Below the pieces are notes generated by a model that was given only the letters and a program-made list of their open reading frames with translations, made no database searches and had not been told where the DNA came from. From positions 1 through 33,176 of the forward strand of contig CALXQP010000030.1 of the NCBI GenBank assembly GCA_944390695.1: 33,176 bases of DNA, written 5' to 3'. Shown here in pieces: positions 31,145 to 33,176 of the stretch (positions are counted from its first letter, which is position 1; the number at the start of each line of letters is the position of its first letter). The translations under genes and the position numbers were made by a program. The stretch is from an uncultured Clostridia bacterium (lineage in GTDB: Bacteria > Bacillota > Clostridia > TANB77 > CAG-508).

Positions 31145-32686
31145 GTGGATATTTTAATCATAGTAGCCGCTGTCTTAGTCTCACTAGCAATAGGAATACC
31201 AGTAGGAATGGTAATTAGAAAAAAAATTGCTGAATCTAAAATTCAAGGAGCAGAGCAAGAAGCAAAAAGATTATTAGACCTAGCAAAAATAGAAGCAGAA
31301 AATTTAAAGAAAGAACAAATTTTTAAAGCTAAAGAAGAAATTATGAATGCTAGAAATGAATTGGATCAAGAGATTAAAGAAAGAAGAGGCGAAATACAAA
31401 AACAAGAAAGTAGAATTATCCAAAAAGAAGAGAATTTAGAAAAACGCTCAGAAAGTTTCGAGAAAAAAGAAAGAGAATTAGAGCAAGAAGAAAAGATGAT
31501 CAAAGAAAAGGAGATTGAAGTCGAAAAATTAAAAGATGAGCAATTAAAAGTACTTCAAAAAGTTGCAGCTTTAAGTCAAGAAGAAGCAAAAGTTCAATTA
31601 TTACAAAAAGTTGAGCAAGAAATAACAAGTGAAAAAGCAATATTAATTAGAGACTTAGAGCAAAAAGCCAAAGAAGAGGCTGTAAAAAATGCAAAAGAAA
31701 CTATAAGTTATGCAATACAAAAATGTGCAGCAGATCATTCTGCAGAAACAACAGTTTCAATTGTACCACTACCATCAGATGACATAAAAGGTAGAATAAT
31801 TGGTAGAGAGGGAAGAAATATAAAAGCATTAGAAACTCTAACAGGAATAGATCTAATAATAGATGATACACCTGAAGCAGTAATCTTATCAGGTTTTGAT
31901 CCATTAAGAAGAGAAGTTGCAAGAATAGCTCTAGAAAAATTAATTGATGATGGAAGAATCCATCCAGCCAAAATAGAAGAAATGGTTGAAAAAGCAAAAG
32001 AAGAGTTATCTGAAACTATTAAGTCTGAAGGAGAAAGAGCGGCATTAGAAACTGGTGTAATTGGTTTAAATCCAGAACTTATAAAATTAATAGGAAAATT
32101 AAAATATAGAACAAGTTATGGACAAAATGTATTAAATCATTCAATAGAAGTTTCAAATTTAGCAAGAATAATGGCAGATGAACTTGGATTAGATACAAAA
32201 ATTGCAAGAAGAGCAGGATTATTACATGATATTGGAAAAGCTTTAGACCATGATATGGAAGGAACACATGTAGAAATAGGTGTTGATATATTAAAGAAAT
32301 TTAAAGAAAATCCAATTATTATTAATGCTGTTGAAGCTCACCATGGAGATGTTGAACCACAAACATTAGAAGCTGTTTTAGTTCAAGCTGCTGATGCAAT
32401 ATCTGCATCTAGACCGGGAGCAAGAAGAGAAACTTTAGAAGCTTACATAAAGAGATTGGAAAATCTTGAAGCTATTGCAGATTCTTTTGATGGTGTAGAA
32501 AAATCTTTTGCTATACAAGCTGGTAGAGAAGTTAGAATAATTGTTAAACCTGACAAAATTTCAGATGATAAAATGACATTACTTGCAAGAGATGTTTCTA
32601 AACGTATTGAAGAAGAAATGGATTATCCAGGACAAATTAAAGTAAATATTATTAGAGAAACTAGAGTAGTTGATTATGCAAAATAA
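31145..32686 (+). CDS. rny: Ribonuclease Y
   Basis: A 513-residue membrane-anchored endoribonuclease that initiates mRNA decay. One N-terminal helix (about 1-23) is followed by a long coiled coil (about 30-195), a KH domain (about 200-265, with [10 protein letters not shown]) and an HD domain with H361-D362 in [13 protein letters not shown] plus the later EAHHGD. Length and order match Bacillus RNase Y. GAGGTG (31132-31137) abuts an ATG at 31139 but stands 7 nt before GTG 31145, so GTG is the more likely start; the ATG would add two residues. It has its own promoter and a good terminator. Confidence 0.95.
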   Translation: MDILIIVAAVLVSLAIGIPVGMVIRKKIAESKIQGAEQEAKRLLDLAKIEAENLKKEQIFKAKEEIMNARNELDQEIKERRGEIQKQESRIIQKEENLEKRSESFEKKERELEQEEKMIKEKEIEVEKLKDEQLKVLQKVAALSQEEAKVQLLQKVEQEITSEKAILIRDLEQKAKEEAVKNAKETISYAIQKCAADHSAETTVSIVPLPSDDIKGRIIGREGRNIKALETLTGIDLIIDDTPEAVILSGFDPLRREVARIALEKLIDDGRIHPAKIEEMVEKAKEELSETIKSEGERAALETGVIGLNPELIKLIGKLKYRTSYGQNVLNHSIEVSNLARIMADELGLDTKIARRAGLLHDIGKALDHDMEGTHVEIGVDILKKFKENPIIINAVEAHHGDVEPQTLEAVLVQAADAISASRPGARRETLEAYIKRLENLEAIADSFDGVEKSFAIQAGREVRIIVKPDKISDDKMTLLARDVSKRIEEEMDYPGQIKVNIIRETRVVDYAK

Positions 32687-32689
32687 AAT

Positions 32690-32758
32690 AAAAATAGGTA
32701 TATATGTATTAAATCTAAGATTAAGTTTTTAGATTTATGCATAATACCTATTTTTTTA
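32690..32758 (+). terminator. rny terminator
   Basis: AAAAATAGGTAT (32690-32701) and ATACCTATTTTT (32744-32755) form the outer stem and an internal stem AAATCTAA with TTAGATTT stacks inside; Ts continue the right arm. Confidence 0.8.
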
Positions 32759-32780
32759 TTATATAAGGAAAATGGCAAAA

Positions 32781-32871
32781 AGAGAACCGGCACCAAATTA
32801 GCAAAATGGCCGAAACCAGCCAGCCAGGCGAGCCGAGAGAAAAAGGACAAAAAAAGAACCGGCACCAAATT
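32781..32871 (+). repeat. Dispersed composite repeat, locus 5 (core-spacer-core)
   Basis: Cores at 32781-32799 (exact) and 32853-32871 (first bases AAAG) are 72 bp apart. The spacer begins AGCAAAATGGCCGAAACCAG and continues CCAGCCAGGCGAGCCGAGAG, related to the spacers at loci 2 to 4. It sits after the rny terminator. Confidence 0.9.
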
Positions 32872-32901
32872 GACAAATGAAAAAATATGTGGTAATATAT
32901 G

Positions 32902-32962
32902 GCTATACTAAGATTTTTTAGTATAGCTTTATTAATTAATTCTGTGCCATTATTAAGGCACA
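32902..32962. other. Two hairpins before the last gene
   Basis: GCTATACTAA (32902-32911) pairs with TTAGTATAGC (32918-32927) around GATTTT, followed by TTTATT, a possible terminator. TGTGCC (32943-32948) then pairs with GGCACA (32957-32962). The remaining sequence to 33073 is AT-rich with no promoter I can support. Together with the rny terminator and repeat locus 5 this accounts for the 387-base gap. Confidence 0.5.
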
Positions 32963-33073
32963 AAAATAAAATTCAAAAATTTTAAATCTTTAAATCAAAT
33001 TAAATTTAAGTCTTTAGTTTTAGAAGAAGCAAAAATTTTAAAATTTATATAAAGAGAGCGAGGTGATAGATGG

Positions 33074-33176
33074 TTGAAAATAAAGCAAATCGCGAGAGAA
33101 GATGAATACATATTAAAAATGTATTTTTATAAGCAGCTAGAAAAAACAAGTTTAAAAGAAATAGAACCAAAAGGTG
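33074..33176 (+). CDS. Start of an unrecognised gene, cut by window end
   Basis: An open frame beginning with TTG at 33074, preceded by GAGGTG (33060-33065) at 8-nt spacing, gives LKIKQIAREDEYILKMY and continues to the window end (34 codons). Codon use matches the neighbouring genes. An ATG at 33070 in another frame stops after 11 codons and is less likely. The visible part is charged and helical, with no recognisable domain. Confidence 0.5.
   Translation, partial: MKIKQIAREDEYILKMYFYKQLEKTSLKEIEPKG

Noticed and set aside
30830..32871. CRISPR array from regularly spaced 19-bp cores
   Set aside because: Spacers are related to each other rather than unique, loci hold only two to four cores and are scattered in both orientations, the core is short and not dyad-symmetric, and no cas genes are present.
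1..33176. tRNA or rRNA genes
   Set aside because: No T-loop-like GGTTCRANTCC segments with matching acceptor stems and no rRNA-like GC-rich blocks were seen; small noncoding RNAs cannot be excluded by eye.

Overview
The window is a stretch of chromosome from a very AT-rich, low-GC Firmicute (Bacillota), most likely an uncultured, gut-type clostridial lineage. This is inferred from AGA-dominated arginine codons, strong AAGGAG-type ribosome binding sites, TGA used as a stop (so not a Mycoplasma-type code), spoIIM, a degenerate clostridial HD-GYP-like protein, and a Bacillus-like order endoQ/yqxK-spoIIM-xerD and ftsE-ftsX-(M23)-ctp. Nearly all genes are on the + strand; only deoD is on the - strand. 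No rRNA, tRNA, CRISPR array or intact transposase gene is visible.

Layout. 1-177: fragment of a dispersed repeat and a promoter. 178-6251: cell-envelope and quality-control genes (FemAB-type transferase, alanine racemase, DUF1189 membrane protein, FtsH) and a degenerate HD-GYP protein whose C-terminus runs into a repeat. 6345-9256: endonuclease Q family protein, SpoIIM, XerD. 9360-10303: split ALG14/ALG13-like glycosyltransferase pair. 10498-16432: division/cell-wall operon ftsE, ftsX, two tandem EnvC-like M23 proteins, a CtpB-like S41 protease, pgsA. 16511-19522: greA, lexA and a GH18/SH3 wall hydrolase, in which each terminator supplies the -35 box of the next promoter. 19577-20374: an unrecognised gene with an apparent AUA start. 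20594-26362: PBP1A, cysS, argS. 26496-27912: two paralogous orphan genes of clearly higher GC, each behind an almost identical 173-nt promoter/leader. 28086-33176: cysteine synthase-like gene, deoD (reverse), a small alarmone synthetase, RNase Y and the first codons of one further gene.

Themes. Peptidoglycan synthesis and remodelling dominate (FemAB, Alr, FtsEX with M23 partners, Ctp, GH18, PBP1A), with housekeeping and stress genes between them. The accessory interest lies in: (i) a composite dispersed repeat with a 19-bp core and ~72-bp period at five loci, which twice supplies the stop codon of a neighbouring gene; (ii) a second dispersed structured element at two loci; (iii) the duplicated leader plus orphan gene pair, the best candidate here for an undescribed system; (iv) several local RNA-structure arrangements around start codons (spoIIM, ctp). 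All assignments are by reading motifs; no database search was run.
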